This document shows, in pieces, positions 18,109 through 27,326 of a stretch of 64,000 bases of DNA. A program made the translations under genes and the position numbers. The notes below the pieces were generated by a model. It was given only the letters and a program-made list of their open reading frames with translations. It had not been told where the DNA came from and did not search any database. Position 1 is the first letter of the stretch, and every line of letters begins with the position of its first letter. This stretch comes from Hyphomicrobiales bacterium (GTDB lineage: Bacteria > Pseudomonadota > Alphaproteobacteria > Rhizobiales > OSC116): assembly GCA_013214705.1 (NCBI GenBank), contig JABSRZ010000007.1:149335-213334 (forward strand), in the 5' to 3' direction.

Positions 18109-18459
18109 ATGCAATATATGCTTTTAATTTACGGTAGCGAATCCCTTGGCCCCACCCCTGGCAGTGATGCTTTCACTCAATATATTGCGGCTTACACTGC
18201 GTTTACCGCCGAAATAAAAGAGTCTGGCGCGATGATTGCTGGCGACGGCCTCCAAGGTGTTGCAACCGCCACAACCGTTAGCGTTCGCAATGGCAAAACC
18301 GAAATTGTAGATGGTCCTTTTGCCGAAACCAAAGAACAATTTGGCGGTTATTATCTTATCGAAGCTAAGGATCTGGATGAAGCCACTCTCATTGCTGCCA
18401 AAATACCAACGGCCAAGCACGGTCGCATCGAAATTCGCCCAGTGATGGTATTTAATTAA
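18109..18459 (+). CDS. YciI/DGPF-domain protein
   Basis: A 116-residue small protein of the YCII-related family. The family name motif appears as VDGPFAETKEQFGGYY in the second half, and the C-terminus GRIEIRPVM is also typical. The enzyme activity of this family is unknown. The ATG at 18109 has AAGGAA upstream; an in-frame ATG at 18079 has no ribosome site. It lies 64 nt before an ECF42 sigma factor; DGPF genes beside ECF42 genes are the defining genomic context of that sigma-factor group. Confidence 0.88.
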   Translation: MQYMLLIYGSESLGPTPGSDAFTQYIAAYTAFTAEIKESGAMIAGDGLQGVATATTVSVRNGKTEIVDGPFAETKEQFGGYYLIEAKDLDEATLIAAKIPTAKHGRIEIRPVMVFN

Positions 18460-18523
18460 GCTTAGATTTAGCATATGGCGGCATCCCCCCAATGCCGCCA
18501 CCAAATTTCGCCACCTATCAATT

Positions 18524-19837
18524 ATGCCAAATGTGAAACAAAAAATACACGATATTGCCAAATTAGATTCTGGTTATGTCATCGCATCACTCATGAGTAA
18601 GTTGCACGATTTGCAGTTGTGCGAAGATTGCTATCAAGATGCCATTTTAGCTGCCTTACAATATTGGCCTAAAAATGGCGTCCCAAGCCATACAAAAGCT
18701 TGGCTCATCACCACGGCACATCGCAAAGCGTTAGACATATTGCGCCGCGGGCAGAATTTTCGCAGCAAGCAAGATTTGATCATTTATGAAGCGCAACTCA
18801 CCGCCGGTGAAAATACGCTAAAATGGCAGGCGGATGAGATAACGCATCGGGGCAACGTGCCCAGCCCACATATTCCGGCAGCCAATATTATGGATGATGA
18901 ACAATTAAAACTTATATTCATGTGCTGCCACCCGGCGCTTAACCGTCAAGCGCAAATTGCTTTGTCGTTAAAAATCATCGGCGGCCTAACCACGCAAGAA
19001 ATCGCCTCGGCCTTTTTAACCAGTGAAACCACGATGGCGCAGCGGTTGGTGCGGGCAAAACAAAAAATAAAAGCCGCCGGCATCAGTTTTAAACTGCCGC
19101 ATTTAGACCAATTAGTCTCCCGGGTGGATGTAATATTATCGACCATTTATTTCATCTATAACGAAAGTTATGTGGCCACAAAAAGTGACGCACTCACCAA
19201 TGTCAATTTGGCCAATGAGGCCATGGCTTTGTGTCGAAATGTTTGCCATTTCATGCCAAATAATGCCGAGGCCAAAGGCCTGTTGGCGCTAATATTGCTG
19301 CAAATATCACGCATCGATGCGCGGGTGAATGAAGCGGGCGAATTTGTGACATTAGCGCAGCAAGATCGTCGGCTTTGGCGTGTCGAACAGGTATCAGAAG
19401 GCAAAGCGTTGTTAATAGCCGCCCTCACGCAGCAAAATATCGGCAAATACCAGCTTTTGGCCGCCATCAATTGCTGCCATGCCGATGCGAAACACTATAA
19501 AAATACCGATTGGCCACAAATTAAACTGTTATATGAGCAGCTTTATAAACTCGAGCCGAGCCCGATTATTCTGATGAATGTCATCATTTCTGATGCGCAA
19601 ACCAATTTAGCAGATATGGATTTGCAGTATAAATTACTAGGGCAATTGGTTTTAATTGAACGCGAAAACGAATTGGCAAATTACCAGCCATTTTATGCCG
19701 TCAAAGCCGATTTTCAAATACGGTTAGCACAAATTTCAGCAGCAATAATTACGCTCGACAAAGCCATTCAACTCACGCAAAATACCATTGAAATCGCCTA
19801 TTTAACCAAAAAACGAGATCAATTATGCCTGCATTAG
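18524..19837 (+). CDS. ECF42-group RNA polymerase sigma factor
   Basis: A 437-residue alternative sigma factor. Region 2 (about 20-90, CEDCYQDAILAALQYWPKNG...HRKALDILRR) and region 4 (about 125-190, LSLKIIGGLTTQEIASAFLTSETTMAQRLVRAK) are followed by a C-terminal extension of about 240 residues with a helical, TPR-like pattern, which is specific to ECF42 and replaces an anti-sigma factor. No anti-sigma gene is nearby, in line with the group. No good Shine-Dalgarno is visible before the ATG, suggesting weak translation. The downstream PfpI gene overlaps its end by 13 nt. Confidence 0.88.
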   Translation: MPNVKQKIHDIAKLDSGYVIASLMSKLHDLQLCEDCYQDAILAALQYWPKNGVPSHTKAWLITTAHRKALDILRRGQNFRSKQDLIIYEAQLTAGENTLKWQADEITHRGNVPSPHIPAANIMDDEQLKLIFMCCHPALNRQAQIALSLKIIGGLTTQEIASAFLTSETTMAQRLVRAKQKIKAAGISFKLPHLDQLVSRVDVILSTIYFIYNESYVATKSDALTNVNLANEAMALCRNVCHFMPNNAEAKGLLALILLQISRIDARVNEAGEFVTLAQQDRRLWRVEQVSEGKALLIAALTQQNIGKYQLLAAINCCHADAKHYKNTDWPQIKLLYEQLYKLEPSPIILMNVIISDAQTNLADMDLQYKLLGQLVLIERENELANYQPFYAVKADFQIRLAQISAAIITLDKAIQLTQNTIEIAYLTKKRDQLCLH

Positions 19838-20394
19838 CGATAATTTTGACACCCGAATATGCCGATTGGGAATTCGCACCGATTGCAGCTCTTGGCAAAG
19901 AGTTTTATGGTTATAATATACAAATATCATCGCCAAATGCCGAGCCAGTGACCAGCATAGCTGGGTTAATTTCAACACCATTATACAAATTAGAAAATGT
20001 CAAAGCCGAGAATTTTGATGCATTGGTCATCATTGGTGGTAAAATTTGGGAGAGCGATAATTGCCCAGATATGACGCCGTTAATTTTGAGTTTTTTAAGT
20101 GCCAATAAAATTGTTGCTGGCATTTGTGGTGCCACCTTGGCACTCGCCCGCGCCGGCATATTAAATGAGCGTCAACATACCAGCAATAACGCCAACTTTA
20201 TCGAAGATTATGTCAGCAAATATAGTGGCTCAAATTTATATATAGATACCGATAAAGCGGTCAATGACCATAATATCATAAGTGCTAGCGGGTTTTCGCC
20301 GCATCAATTTGCCGCGGAGATATTTAGAGCGACGGGCATGGTTGAAGCTGATGTGGTTGATTATTTGAGATCATTAAGTGCCGAATTCAAGTGA
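19825..20394 (+). CDS. DJ-1/PfpI-family protein
   Basis: A 189-residue protein with the class-I glutamine-amidotransferase-like fold. The nucleophile elbow is GICGATLALARAGIL with Cys near residue 99, and the preceding strand is DALVIIGG. Members act as proteases, chaperones, deglycases or hydratases, so activity cannot be assigned. It overlaps the ECF42 gene by 13 nt, so it belongs to the same operon and probably the same stress response. Its 3' end overlaps the convergent acetyltransferase by 8 nt. Confidence 0.85.
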   Translation: MPALAIILTPEYADWEFAPIAALGKEFYGYNIQISSPNAEPVTSIAGLISTPLYKLENVKAENFDALVIIGGKIWESDNCPDMTPLILSFLSANKIVAGICGATLALARAGILNERQHTSNNANFIEDYVSKYSGSNLYIDTDKAVNDHNIISASGFSPHQFAAEIFRATGMVEADVVDYLRSLSAEFK

Positions 20395-20827
20395 GCACAA
20401 ACAGATGATAAGGGTCATCTGAAAGGTCATTGTTATTTTCAACATTGGCTTGTTCAACCACCCAACCATTTGCGGTATAAAAACCACAGGCATTGGTATT
20501 TTTAACTGTGCATTTTAGCCGGGCAGGCTTTTTCAAGCCATGAGCAAAAGCATAATTTATCAGCGACTTACCAATATTTCCACCTTGTGAATTCGGCGCA
20601 ACAAACAGGTTATGGATAAAATTTTCAATCAGCCAAATAGAACAAAAACCGGCAATTTCACCATCTATTATGGCCACAAAAACCCACTCACCCTCAATCG
20701 ATTTTTGCAAATCCTCAAGCTTAAACAGCTTTGGTGGCAGCCAATCAAAAGTCGCGATGCGCGCCGCCATATATAGCTGTTGCAGCGCGTCTACATCATC
20801 TGCCACCATGTCACGAATTGCAATCAG
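20387..20827 (-). CDS. GNAT acetyltransferase with apparently non-ATG start
   Basis: An N-acetyltransferase of the GNAT fold: core strand EWVFVAIIDGEIAGFCSIW, then FVAPNSQGGNIGKSLINYAFAHG (acetyl-CoA loop, QGGNIG in place of Q/RxxGxG/A) and YTANGWVVEQ. The first ATG (20809) cuts into strand 1; extending the same frame upstream gives ALIAIRDMVADD, the usual IRxM start of GNAT proteins, and GGGAG lies 7 nt before an in-frame CTG at 20827 (or ATT codons at 20824 and 20818). I therefore extend to 20827, with the exact start codon uncertain. Substrate unknown. Confidence 0.75.
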   Translation of the reverse strand: MIAIRDMVADDVDALQQLYMAARIATFDWLPPKLFKLEDLQKSIEGEWVFVAIIDGEIAGFCSIWLIENFIHNLFVAPNSQGGNIGKSLINYAFAHGLKKPARLKCTVKNTNACGFYTANGWVVEQANVENNNDLSDDPYHLFVLT

Positions 20828-20858
20828 AGCGAAACTCCCGGTAAAACCAAATCATGTT

Positions 20859-21863
20859 TTACATCCAATTTGGCACCGGCAGGCCTTTGCCGCGTAAAAA
20901 TTCAGGATTAAATAATTTGCTTTGGTAGCGGTTGCCATAATCGCCTAATACCGTCACAATTCTGTGCCCCGGGCCCATTTCCTTGGCAAGTTTAACCGCA
21001 CCAGCCAAGTTTATGCCACTAGAGCCACCTAAAGTCAGGCCTTCTTCGACCACCAAATCAAATATAATGTCCAATGCCTCGCTATCGGGCACGCTATAAG
21101 AATGGTCTGGCGTAAAGCCTTCTAAATTGGCGGTAACCCGGCCTTGGCCAATGCCTTCGGTGATGGAATCTCCGCTCGAGGCTAATGTGCCGGTGGTATA
21201 AAATGAATGCAGCGCCGCGCCATGTGGGTCGGCTAAGGCTATTTGAATGTTTTTGTCATGCTCTTTGAGGCCGATGGAAACGCCCGCCAAAGTGCCACCA
21301 GTGCCAATTGCCGCCACGAAACCATCAACTTTGCCATCTAAGTCGTTCCAAATTTCTTGGGCTGTGGTTTCAATATGCGCTTGGCGGTTGGCAACATTGT
21401 CAAATTGGTTGGCCCATATGGCGCCATTAGGGTCTGTTGCAGCCAGTTCTTCGGCCAATCGGCCTGAATATCTAACATAATTGTCGGGGTTTTTGTAAGG
21501 CACTGCCGGCACTTCAATTAGCTTTGCGCCGCCCAAACGCAAGGCATCCTTTTTTTCTTGGCTTTGGGTTTCGGGTATAACAATTACGGTGTTAAAGCCC
21601 ATGGCCTTGGCCACCATAGTGAGGCCAATGCCAGTATTGCCGGCAGTGCCTTCAACAATTGTGCCGCCTTTGCGCAGCTTGCCTGAGTTAATGGCATCTA
21701 ATATTATATATAACGCAGCCCGGTCTTTAATCGATTGCCCGGGGTTTAAAAACTCAGCTTTACCCAGTATCTCACAACCAGTTTGCTCAGACAATTTGCC
21801 TAATTTAATAAGCGGTGTGTTACCGATAAGATCAATAACATTATTGCTAAAATGTACGGACAT
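20859..21863 (-). CDS. cysK: Cysteine synthase A (O-acetylserine sulfhydrylase)
   Basis: A 334-residue pyridoxal-phosphate enzyme forming L-cysteine from O-acetylserine and sulfide. The PLP lysine is in GQSIKDRAAL (about residue 45), the substrate/phosphate loops are EGTAGNTGIG and GTGGT (IGTGGTLAGV), and the C-terminal PLP ring contact is LGGSSGINLAG. AAGGTGA precedes the ATG. A perfect 12-bp palindrome (21910-21921) lies in its promoter region. The family also includes cystathionine and thiocysteine synthases, but length and motifs favour CysK. Confidence 0.9.
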   Translation of the reverse strand: MSVHFSNNVIDLIGNTPLIKLGKLSEQTGCEILGKAEFLNPGQSIKDRAALYIILDAINSGKLRKGGTIVEGTAGNTGIGLTMVAKAMGFNTVIVIPETQSQEKKDALRLGGAKLIEVPAVPYKNPDNYVRYSGRLAEELAATDPNGAIWANQFDNVANRQAHIETTAQEIWNDLDGKVDGFVAAIGTGGTLAGVSIGLKEHDKNIQIALADPHGAALHSFYTTGTLASSGDSITEGIGQGRVTANLEGFTPDHSYSVPDSEALDIIFDLVVEEGLTLGGSSGINLAGAVKLAKEMGPGHRIVTVLGDYGNRYQSKLFNPEFLRGKGLPVPNWM

Positions 21864-22183
21864 ATTTCACCTTATTTACATTGTAAAAATGTGTTTTAAT
21901 TTAAATACCCACTATATAGTGTAATTTATAATAATGACAAGTGAATTCATCTATTATAACATATTAGCCAGCAATAGACCCACTCTTTATGGTCATTTTT
22001 TTGGCCGCATTGCCGGTCCTTCATTCACTTGTTAGCAAGCAATAATATTTGCTCGTTAAGTATGTTTTTAAGCCAAGCAGTAATTGGTAAATTTTTCAAC
22101 ACTTTATGGTTAACGCAAACTTAGTGTATTTTTTGCCAGATGGCAATTGGTTGCCAATGCTCTGGTCAAGAACCCAAAATTAT
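21864..22183. other. Intergenic region upstream of cysK
   Basis: 320 bp, AT-rich, without a supportable gene. It contains the palindrome at 21910-21921 near cysK and, near the regulator's 3' end, short dyads (TTGCCAGATGGCAA about 22134-22147) that lack a U-run on either strand, so I do not call a terminator. Confidence 0.5.
21910..21921. promoter_or_regulatory. Palindrome in cysK promoter region
   Basis: CACTATATAGTG is a perfect 12-bp palindrome 47 nt upstream of the cysK start. It could be an operator for a sulfur or redox regulator or simply overlap a -10 element; no protein can be assigned. Confidence 0.3.
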
Positions 22184-22729
22184 TTACAACTCAATTTTTT
22201 TACGCTCAAACCAAGCAATCATTTGGGCGGCATTGGCCACACCTATTTGCTGCATAATTTTGGCTCTGTGCATTTCTACGGTGCGAGGAGACCGGTTTAT
22301 TTCTAGGGCAATTTCGCGGTTTTTTTTGCCTTGCGCCACTAAAGTTATTATTTGCAATTGCCGGTCAGTCAGTTGGTGATGTTTCGGTTCGACTATGCGG
22401 TTCATCGGTTCAAAATTGTATAAGGCGGCGGCAAATGGGTCATCCGCATGGCTAGATTGCCCCCGAACCCTACACCAAAACTCGGTTTGGTTATAGTGGC
22501 GCATAATGCGTTCATCATAATAGGTTTTATGGTGGCTCATATGGGTTTGCCACATTTCACCAGTGCGCAAAAAATCGGCAAATCTTGGATATAGCAGATG
22601 AAACCCACTGCCTAACAATTCTTGGCGCTTATAACCAAATAGGCTGGCAAAACTTAAATTGCAATCCTCAATAACCCGATGTTTTGCATACACAAATGGC
22701 ACAGGCAACTCTTCTAAAGTGAATTGCAT
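22184..22729 (-). CDS. PAS-LuxR transcriptional regulator
   Basis: A 181-residue regulator. The N-terminal 110 residues are PAS-like (LPVPFVYAKHRVIEDCNLSFASLFGYKRQELLG), and residues about 115-175 are a LuxR-type helix-turn-helix (LTDRQLQIITLVAQGKKNREIALEINRSPRTVEMHRAKIMQQIG). There is no receiver domain, so a small ligand or redox signal on PAS is likely. It is divergent from the thiolase-CoA transferase operon, with a perfect 20-bp palindrome in the 105-bp gap; control of that operon and of itself is the simplest reading. Confidence 0.85.
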   Translation of the reverse strand: MQFTLEELPVPFVYAKHRVIEDCNLSFASLFGYKRQELLGSGFHLLYPRFADFLRTGEMWQTHMSHHKTYYDERIMRHYNQTEFWCRVRGQSSHADDPFAAALYNFEPMNRIVEPKHHQLTDRQLQIITLVAQGKKNREIALEINRSPRTVEMHRAKIMQQIGVANAAQMIAWFERKKIEL

Positions 22730-22759
22730 AGATTTACCTCAGTTAGATATTGTCAACCT

Positions 22760-22779
22760 AACTAGTATAAATACTAGTT
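22760..22779. promoter_or_regulatory. 20-bp palindromic operator candidate
   Basis: AACTAGTATAAATACTAGTT: two perfect 9-bp arms around AA. Size and symmetry fit a LuxR-family dimer site. It lies 31 nt before the PAS-LuxR start on the left and 56 nt before the thiolase start on the right, where the regulator could act on both. Confidence 0.6.
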
Positions 22780-22834
22780 TCACAATAATTTGTCAAAGCT
22801 ATACTGATGGCTATATAATATATTTGGAGGACAT

Positions 22835-24025
22835 ATGAGCCAGTTAAAACACGATCCAGTGGTTATTGTTAGTTACGCCCGCACAGCTTTAGGCGCTTTT
22901 CAGGGTGGCCTCTCAAGCCTTAGCGCCACCGAGCTTGGCAGCGCCGCCATCAAATCCGCGGTTGCAAATAGCGGCCTTAAAAATTCAGATATTGACGAAG
23001 TTTATATGGGCAATGTGCTGTCGGCCGGGCTAAAACAAGCCCCTGCCCGCCAAGCCACTTTGGGCGCTGGATTGCCGAAATCAGTGGTCGCCACAACGGT
23101 TAACAAGGTTTGTGGCTCTGGTCTTAAAACCGTTATGATGGCCTATGATGGCCTGCATGTGCGCCCCGAACAAATCATCATTGCCGGCGGTATGGAAAGC
23201 ATGTCAAACGCGCCTTATTTATTACCAACAGCCCGCAAGGGTATGCGTTTCGGCCATGGCCAAGTGCTCGATCATATGACTTATGACGGGTTAGAAAATG
23301 CCTATGATGGCCAATCGATGGGTATATTCGCCGAGGCGACTTGCGATAAATATGAATTCACCCGCGAAGCGCAGGATGCTTTTGCACTGCGGTCTTTATC
23401 ACGCGCCAAAAACGCCACAGAGAATGGCGACTTTAAAGGCGAAATTACGCCGGTAACCGTTTCCACCCGCAAGGGCGATGTGGTGATCGATAAGGACGAG
23501 GGGCCACTCAACGCCCGGCCAGATAAGATACCTTCGTTGCGGCCAGTTTTTAGAAAAGGCGGCACAGTAACTGCGGCCAATTCTAGCTCTATAAATGATG
23601 GCGCAGCCGCACTTGTGCTGATGCGCGCTTCAACCGCAGCAAAACATGGCCTTACGCCAATATGCGAAATATTGGCCACCCAAAGTTATGCGCACGAACC
23701 AGAATGGTTCACCACAGCGCCTGTATCTGCCATCCAACTTTTGTTGAAAACACTCAATTGGTCGGCGCAAGATGTTGATTTATTTGAAATCAACGAAGCC
23801 TTCGCGTCAGTGACCATGGCGGCGATAGAAGATCTGGGTTTAGATGACGAAAAGGTCAATGTGAATGGCGGAGCTTGCGCCTTGGGTCACCCGATTGGGG
23901 CGTCAGGTGCACGCATTTTAGTCACGCTTATTCATGCGCTTAAAGTGCGCAAAAAATTTACCGGCATTGCCTCATTATGTATAGGTGGCGGCGAAGCGGT
24001 CGCCCTCGCCGTCAGGATGGTTTAA
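22835..24025 (+). CDS. Acetyl-CoA C-acetyltransferase (thiolase)
   Basis: A 396-residue type-II thiolase interconverting acetoacetyl-CoA and two acetyl-CoA. The acyl-carrying cysteine is in [11 protein letters not shown] (about residue 90), the catalytic His in [10 protein letters not shown] (about 350) and the second Cys in CIGGGEA (about 380); NEAFA is also present. A strong TTTGGAGG ribosome site precedes the ATG. It is followed after 1 nt by the CoA-transferase alpha gene, so the operon converts acetoacetate to acetyl-CoA. A role in PHA synthesis (PhaA) is possible but no phaB/phaC is in the window. Confidence 0.9.
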   Translation: MSQLKHDPVVIVSYARTALGAFQGGLSSLSATELGSAAIKSAVANSGLKNSDIDEVYMGNVLSAGLKQAPARQATLGAGLPKSVVATTVNKVCGSGLKTVMMAYDGLHVRPEQIIIAGGMESMSNAPYLLPTARKGMRFGHGQVLDHMTYDGLENAYDGQSMGIFAEATCDKYEFTREAQDAFALRSLSRAKNATENGDFKGEITPVTVSTRKGDVVIDKDEGPLNARPDKIPSLRPVFRKGGTVTAANSSSINDGAAALVLMRASTAAKHGLTPICEILATQSYAHEPEWFTTAPVSAIQLLLKTLNWSAQDVDLFEINEAFASVTMAAIEDLGLDDEKVNVNGGACALGHPIGASGARILVTLIHALKVRKKFTGIASLCIGGGEAVALAVRMV

Positions 24026-24026
24026 T

Positions 24027-24719
24027 ATGAAAAAAATATATTCCAACGCCGATGACGCCTTGGCCGAAACACTGTTTGATGGCATGACCATCGCGGTCGG
24101 CGGTTTTGGCCTTTGTGGCATACCCGAAAATCTGATCACCGCCATTAGCCGTACCGGGGTTAAAAATCTTATTGTTGCCTCTAACAATGCGGGTGTCGAT
24201 GATTTTGGCTTGGGTGAATTGCTGGCCACCAAACAAATAGCCAAAATGATATCATCCTATGTTGGTGAAAATGCGGAGTTTATGCGCCAATATTTATCTG
24301 GCGAATTGGAAATAGAATTTAACCCGCAAGGCACATTGGCCGAGCGCATGCGTGCCGGTGGCGCCGGCATTGCTGGGTTTTACACCAAAACTGGGGTGGG
24401 CACTGTTATTGCCGAGGGCAAAGAACATAAAGATTTTAACGGTCAAACCCATATTTTAGAGACCGGGCTCGTGGCCGACCTAGCGCTGGTAAAAGCGTGG
24501 AAGGCAGATGGTTTTGGCAATTTAATTTATCGCAAAACCGCGCGTAATTTTAACCCACTTGTCGCCACCTGTGGCAAAATATGTATTGCCGAAGTCGAGG
24601 AGATTGTCGCTGATGGCGCTCTTATCCCTGATGCCATCCACACGCCTAGCATATATGTGCACCGGCTGATTAAAGGCAAGCACGAGAAACGCATCGAACA
24701 ACGCACAGTTATAAACTGA
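24027..24719 (+). CDS. scoA: 3-oxoacid CoA-transferase subunit A
   Basis: A 230-residue alpha subunit of a succinyl-CoA:3-ketoacid CoA-transferase. The CoA-binding motif [11 protein letters not shown] (about 25-35) is typical, and the glycine-rich [16 protein letters not shown] is conserved. The ATG at 24027 follows the thiolase stop after one base; a start at 23985 would overlap the thiolase by 41 nt and has a charged, non-family N-terminus. Together with subunit B it activates acetoacetate for the preceding thiolase. Confidence 0.9.
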   Translation: MKKIYSNADDALAETLFDGMTIAVGGFGLCGIPENLITAISRTGVKNLIVASNNAGVDDFGLGELLATKQIAKMISSYVGENAEFMRQYLSGELEIEFNPQGTLAERMRAGGAGIAGFYTKTGVGTVIAEGKEHKDFNGQTHILETGLVADLALVKAWKADGFGNLIYRKTARNFNPLVATCGKICIAEVEEIVADGALIPDAIHTPSIYVHRLIKGKHEKRIEQRTVIN

Positions 24720-24751
24720 GCCACTTAAACCAACCACGCCAAAGGATTATT

Positions 24752-25378
24752 ATGACTTGGGACCGGAATCAAATGGCTGAACGAGCCGCAAAAGAGCTTA
24801 AAGATGGCATGTATGTGAATCTAGGCATTGGCATACCTACATTGGTTTCAAACTATATACCAGACGGTGTGGATGTCACTTTGCAATCAGAAAACGGTAT
24901 GTTGGGCATGGGACCATTCCCCACCGATGAAACCATAGATGCCGACCTAATTAATGCCGGCAAACAAACCATAACCGAACTTGACCGCACGGCCTATTTT
25001 GACAGTGCCGATAGTTTTGCCATGATACGCGGCGGAAAAATAAATATGGCCATTTTGGGCGCTATGGAAGTGAGCGAAACTGGCGATTTGGCCAATTGGA
25101 TGATACCCAATAAATTGATAAAAGGCATGGGCGGCGCAATGGATTTGGTGGCCGGCGTGGGCCGCGTGGTGGTGATTATGGACCATGTCAATAAAAAAGG
25201 TGAAGCCAAATTGCTGAAGAGCTGCACCCTGCCCCTAACCGGTAAAAATGTGGTCGACCGCATTATAACCAATTATGGGGTGTTTGACGTCGTAAAAGAT
25301 GGCTTGAAAGTTATAGAGCTAGCCGACAATGTGAGTCGCGACGACTTGGCCGCAATCACCCAAGCTAATTTGGTCTGA
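24752..25378 (+). CDS. scoB: 3-oxoacid CoA-transferase subunit B
   Basis: A 208-residue beta subunit. The catalytic glutamate is in LQSENGMLGMG (about residue 51), preceded by VNLGIGIPTLV; AKLLKSCTLPLTG and VFDV are also conserved. AAGGATT precedes the ATG, 32 nt after scoA. The trio thiolase-scoA-scoB forms a ketone-body utilisation operon, with the divergent PAS-LuxR protein as likely regulator. Confidence 0.9.
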   Translation: MTWDRNQMAERAAKELKDGMYVNLGIGIPTLVSNYIPDGVDVTLQSENGMLGMGPFPTDETIDADLINAGKQTITELDRTAYFDSADSFAMIRGGKINMAILGAMEVSETGDLANWMIPNKLIKGMGGAMDLVAGVGRVVVIMDHVNKKGEAKLLKSCTLPLTGKNVVDRIITNYGVFDVVKDGLKVIELADNVSRDDLAAITQANLV

Positions 25379-25480
25379 AGGGGCGTTTAGGTTTGGTTAA
25401 CGCTGATTCCGCATATTTATAGATAATCAATCTGGGCATGGTAAAATCGGGTTAATTATGTAAATATTTTGATGCTGTCA

Positions 25481-26623
25481 ATGCCGATTTATCTGAAATC
25501 TAAATTATTAAAAATGTTTTTATGCTCGACACTTTTGGTGGCGAGCGTTGTCACGCCGGCATTTGCCGATCTAGCAAAAGGCAAGAAGGCTTTGGAGTCA
25601 AACGATTACCCAACTGCCTATTTGGAATTTTTGGAATCTGCACGGCGCGGTGACCCAGAGGCGAGGCTGTATATTGCAGGGCTTTATTTCGAAGGCAAAG
25701 GCACAACGCGCAATTATGTAAAATCTTCATATTGGTATGAGAAATTAGCCCGAGACAAAAACAGCGTTGCCTATTTACACCTTGGCATTATGGCAGAGGG
25801 TGGCTTAGGACGGAGAAGAAATTACCAAGATGCCATTCAATGGTATGAAAAAGCCGCCAACCTGGGCAATATGCAGGCCACCTTTAGCCTCGCTGAATTA
25901 TTTCATTACGGCAAAGGTGTCGAGCAAGATTATGACAAAGCTGCCAAATGGTACACTAAGGCCGCAGAGAATGGCAATTTGGATGCCCAATTGGCCTTGG
26001 CTTCGCTAAATAAAAACGGCACGGGCATCAATCAAGATTATCAAAAATCGGCAAAATGGTATGAACAAGCCGCAAAAACCGGCGATGTCAGCGCCCAATT
26101 TAATTTGGGTTTGTTATACCGCCACGGCTTGGGCGTTGAGCAGAATTTCAAACTTAGCATCAAATGGTATAAACAAGCTGCCGAACAGGGCAATTCCGAC
26201 GCACAAAATAATTTAGGCGCTATGTATGACCAAGGCCTAGGTGTGAAGCAAAGCTATAAAAATGCCATTGAATGGTATCAGAAAGCTGCCATTTTGGGCA
26301 ATGCAAGCGCCCAAGCCAACTTGGCCAGTTTACGCCAACACGGTTTGGGGTTTAAACAAAATTATGAACAAGCCATAAAGCTGTATAAAATCGCCGCCAA
26401 TAATGGCAATGCACCGGCGCAATTCGCTTTGGGCAAAATGTATAAACAAGGCCAAGGCGTCGCCATTAACATCGTATTGGCGCATATGTTTTTTAATCTG
26501 GCGGCGACAAAGGGTTATTTGGATTCAAAAGCCCAACTAGATGAAGCCGAAATTTGGATGACCAGTTCACAAATCAACCAAGCCAAACAAATGGCCGAGA
26601 AATGGATCATTAAAGCTAAGTAA
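25481..26623 (+). CDS. Exported Sel1-repeat protein
   Basis: A 380-residue protein with a signal peptide (hydrophobic MFLCSTLLVASVVTPAFA, cleavage after AFA) and about eight to nine Sel1-like repeats of 36 residues, each with the pattern A-x-x-x-L-G-x-x-Y-x-x-G-x-G-V-x-x-(D/N)-Y-x-x-A-x-x-W-Y-x-x-A-A (for example GAMYDQGLGVKQSYKNAI). Such solenoids act as protein-binding scaffolds in the periplasm or envelope. Upstream in-frame starts at 25469 and 25472 are possible; no clear ribosome site separates them. No neighbour suggests the partner. Confidence 0.85.
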   Translation: MPIYLKSKLLKMFLCSTLLVASVVTPAFADLAKGKKALESNDYPTAYLEFLESARRGDPEARLYIAGLYFEGKGTTRNYVKSSYWYEKLARDKNSVAYLHLGIMAEGGLGRRRNYQDAIQWYEKAANLGNMQATFSLAELFHYGKGVEQDYDKAAKWYTKAAENGNLDAQLALASLNKNGTGINQDYQKSAKWYEQAAKTGDVSAQFNLGLLYRHGLGVEQNFKLSIKWYKQAAEQGNSDAQNNLGAMYDQGLGVKQSYKNAIEWYQKAAILGNASAQANLASLRQHGLGFKQNYEQAIKLYKIAANNGNAPAQFALGKMYKQGQGVAINIVLAHMFFNLAATKGYLDSKAQLDEAEIWMTSSQINQAKQMAEKWIIKAK

Positions 26624-26624
26624 C

Positions 26625-27278
26625 TTACTGATGAAGGTTGATATTACCTGTCGCCATGCCAAAATGATGCGGCTGATGGTGCGCGCCGGTTGCCATAAGG
26701 CCAAAGAAACCCAGTGCGTTTATTTTCACCAATTCAATTTCGTTGGTTGAGGTAATTTTTAATATTACGCCATCTTTAATTGTTTCAGTTGCCACTTCCC
26801 AATTCGGTATTTTATCCAATTCTAAAGCATGGCGCGGCACCATGGCTTGAATGGCACGCAACACTCCGCCCCTGCCCGTAACAATATAAATAGCCGTTAC
26901 GCCTTCTATTTTTTGCTCTACTATTGCTCCCAAAGTTAAGTTGCTCATATCAACTAAATGTTCACGCAATGAGTTGATATTAACTTTAGACCAATCGGTA
27001 TTTGGGTCATTTTGTAACAACTCAACAATTTCGGATATAACCGCAAATGCATCTTGCCCTGCCTCCGTTGGCAATGCCAATGGCAATAGCAAAATAGTTG
27101 ATGTTGATTGTGAAATGCCCGTTGCCATCATTTTTTCATGGTCACCTGTCATCATTGTGACATGGTTCATTTCAGTAGTTACATTAGGCGTTATGGCGTT
27201 TGTTTCTGCATAAACGGGCATAATAGAAAGAGTTAGAAAGCTCGCGGTCAATAGATAATTTTTAAATAAATTTGTCAT
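26625..27278 (-). CDS. Exported protein of unknown function with His-rich C-terminal motif
   Basis: A 217-residue periplasmic protein. A signal peptide (LLTASFLTLSIMPVYA) is followed by a Met/His-rich stretch (MNHVTMMTGDHEKMM), a conserved-looking helical segment (DAFAVISEIVELLQNDPNTDWSKVNI) and a C-terminal motif GLMATGAHHQPHHFGMATG. The clustered Met and His residues could bind a metal such as copper, but that is inference; I do not recognise a named family. The ATG at 27278 has AAAGGA upstream; an earlier in-frame start at 27338 would run through the promoter dyad. It is divergent from a Crp/Fnr regulator. Confidence 0.7.
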   Translation of the reverse strand: MTNLFKNYLLTASFLTLSIMPVYAETNAITPNVTTEMNHVTMMTGDHEKMMATGISQSTSTILLLPLALPTEAGQDAFAVISEIVELLQNDPNTDWSKVNINSLREHLVDMSNLTLGAIVEQKIEGVTAIYIVTGRGGVLRAIQAMVPRHALELDKIPNWEVATETIKDGVILKITSTNEIELVKINALGFFGLMATGAHHQPHHFGMATGNINLHQ

Positions 27279-27326
27279 CTTAGGTCCTTTATTTTTGCTC
27301 ATCATATAATCATATTTCTTGACCAA

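Noticed and set aside
22131..22147. TTGCCAGATGGCAA dyad as terminator of the PAS-LuxR gene
   Set aside because: Followed by an A-run rather than a U-run on the minus strand.
22790..22819. TTGTCA-N18-TATAAT as the thiolase promoter
   Set aside because: Good match, but transcription would begin at about 22826, inside the ribosome site (22823-22830); not firm enough to list.
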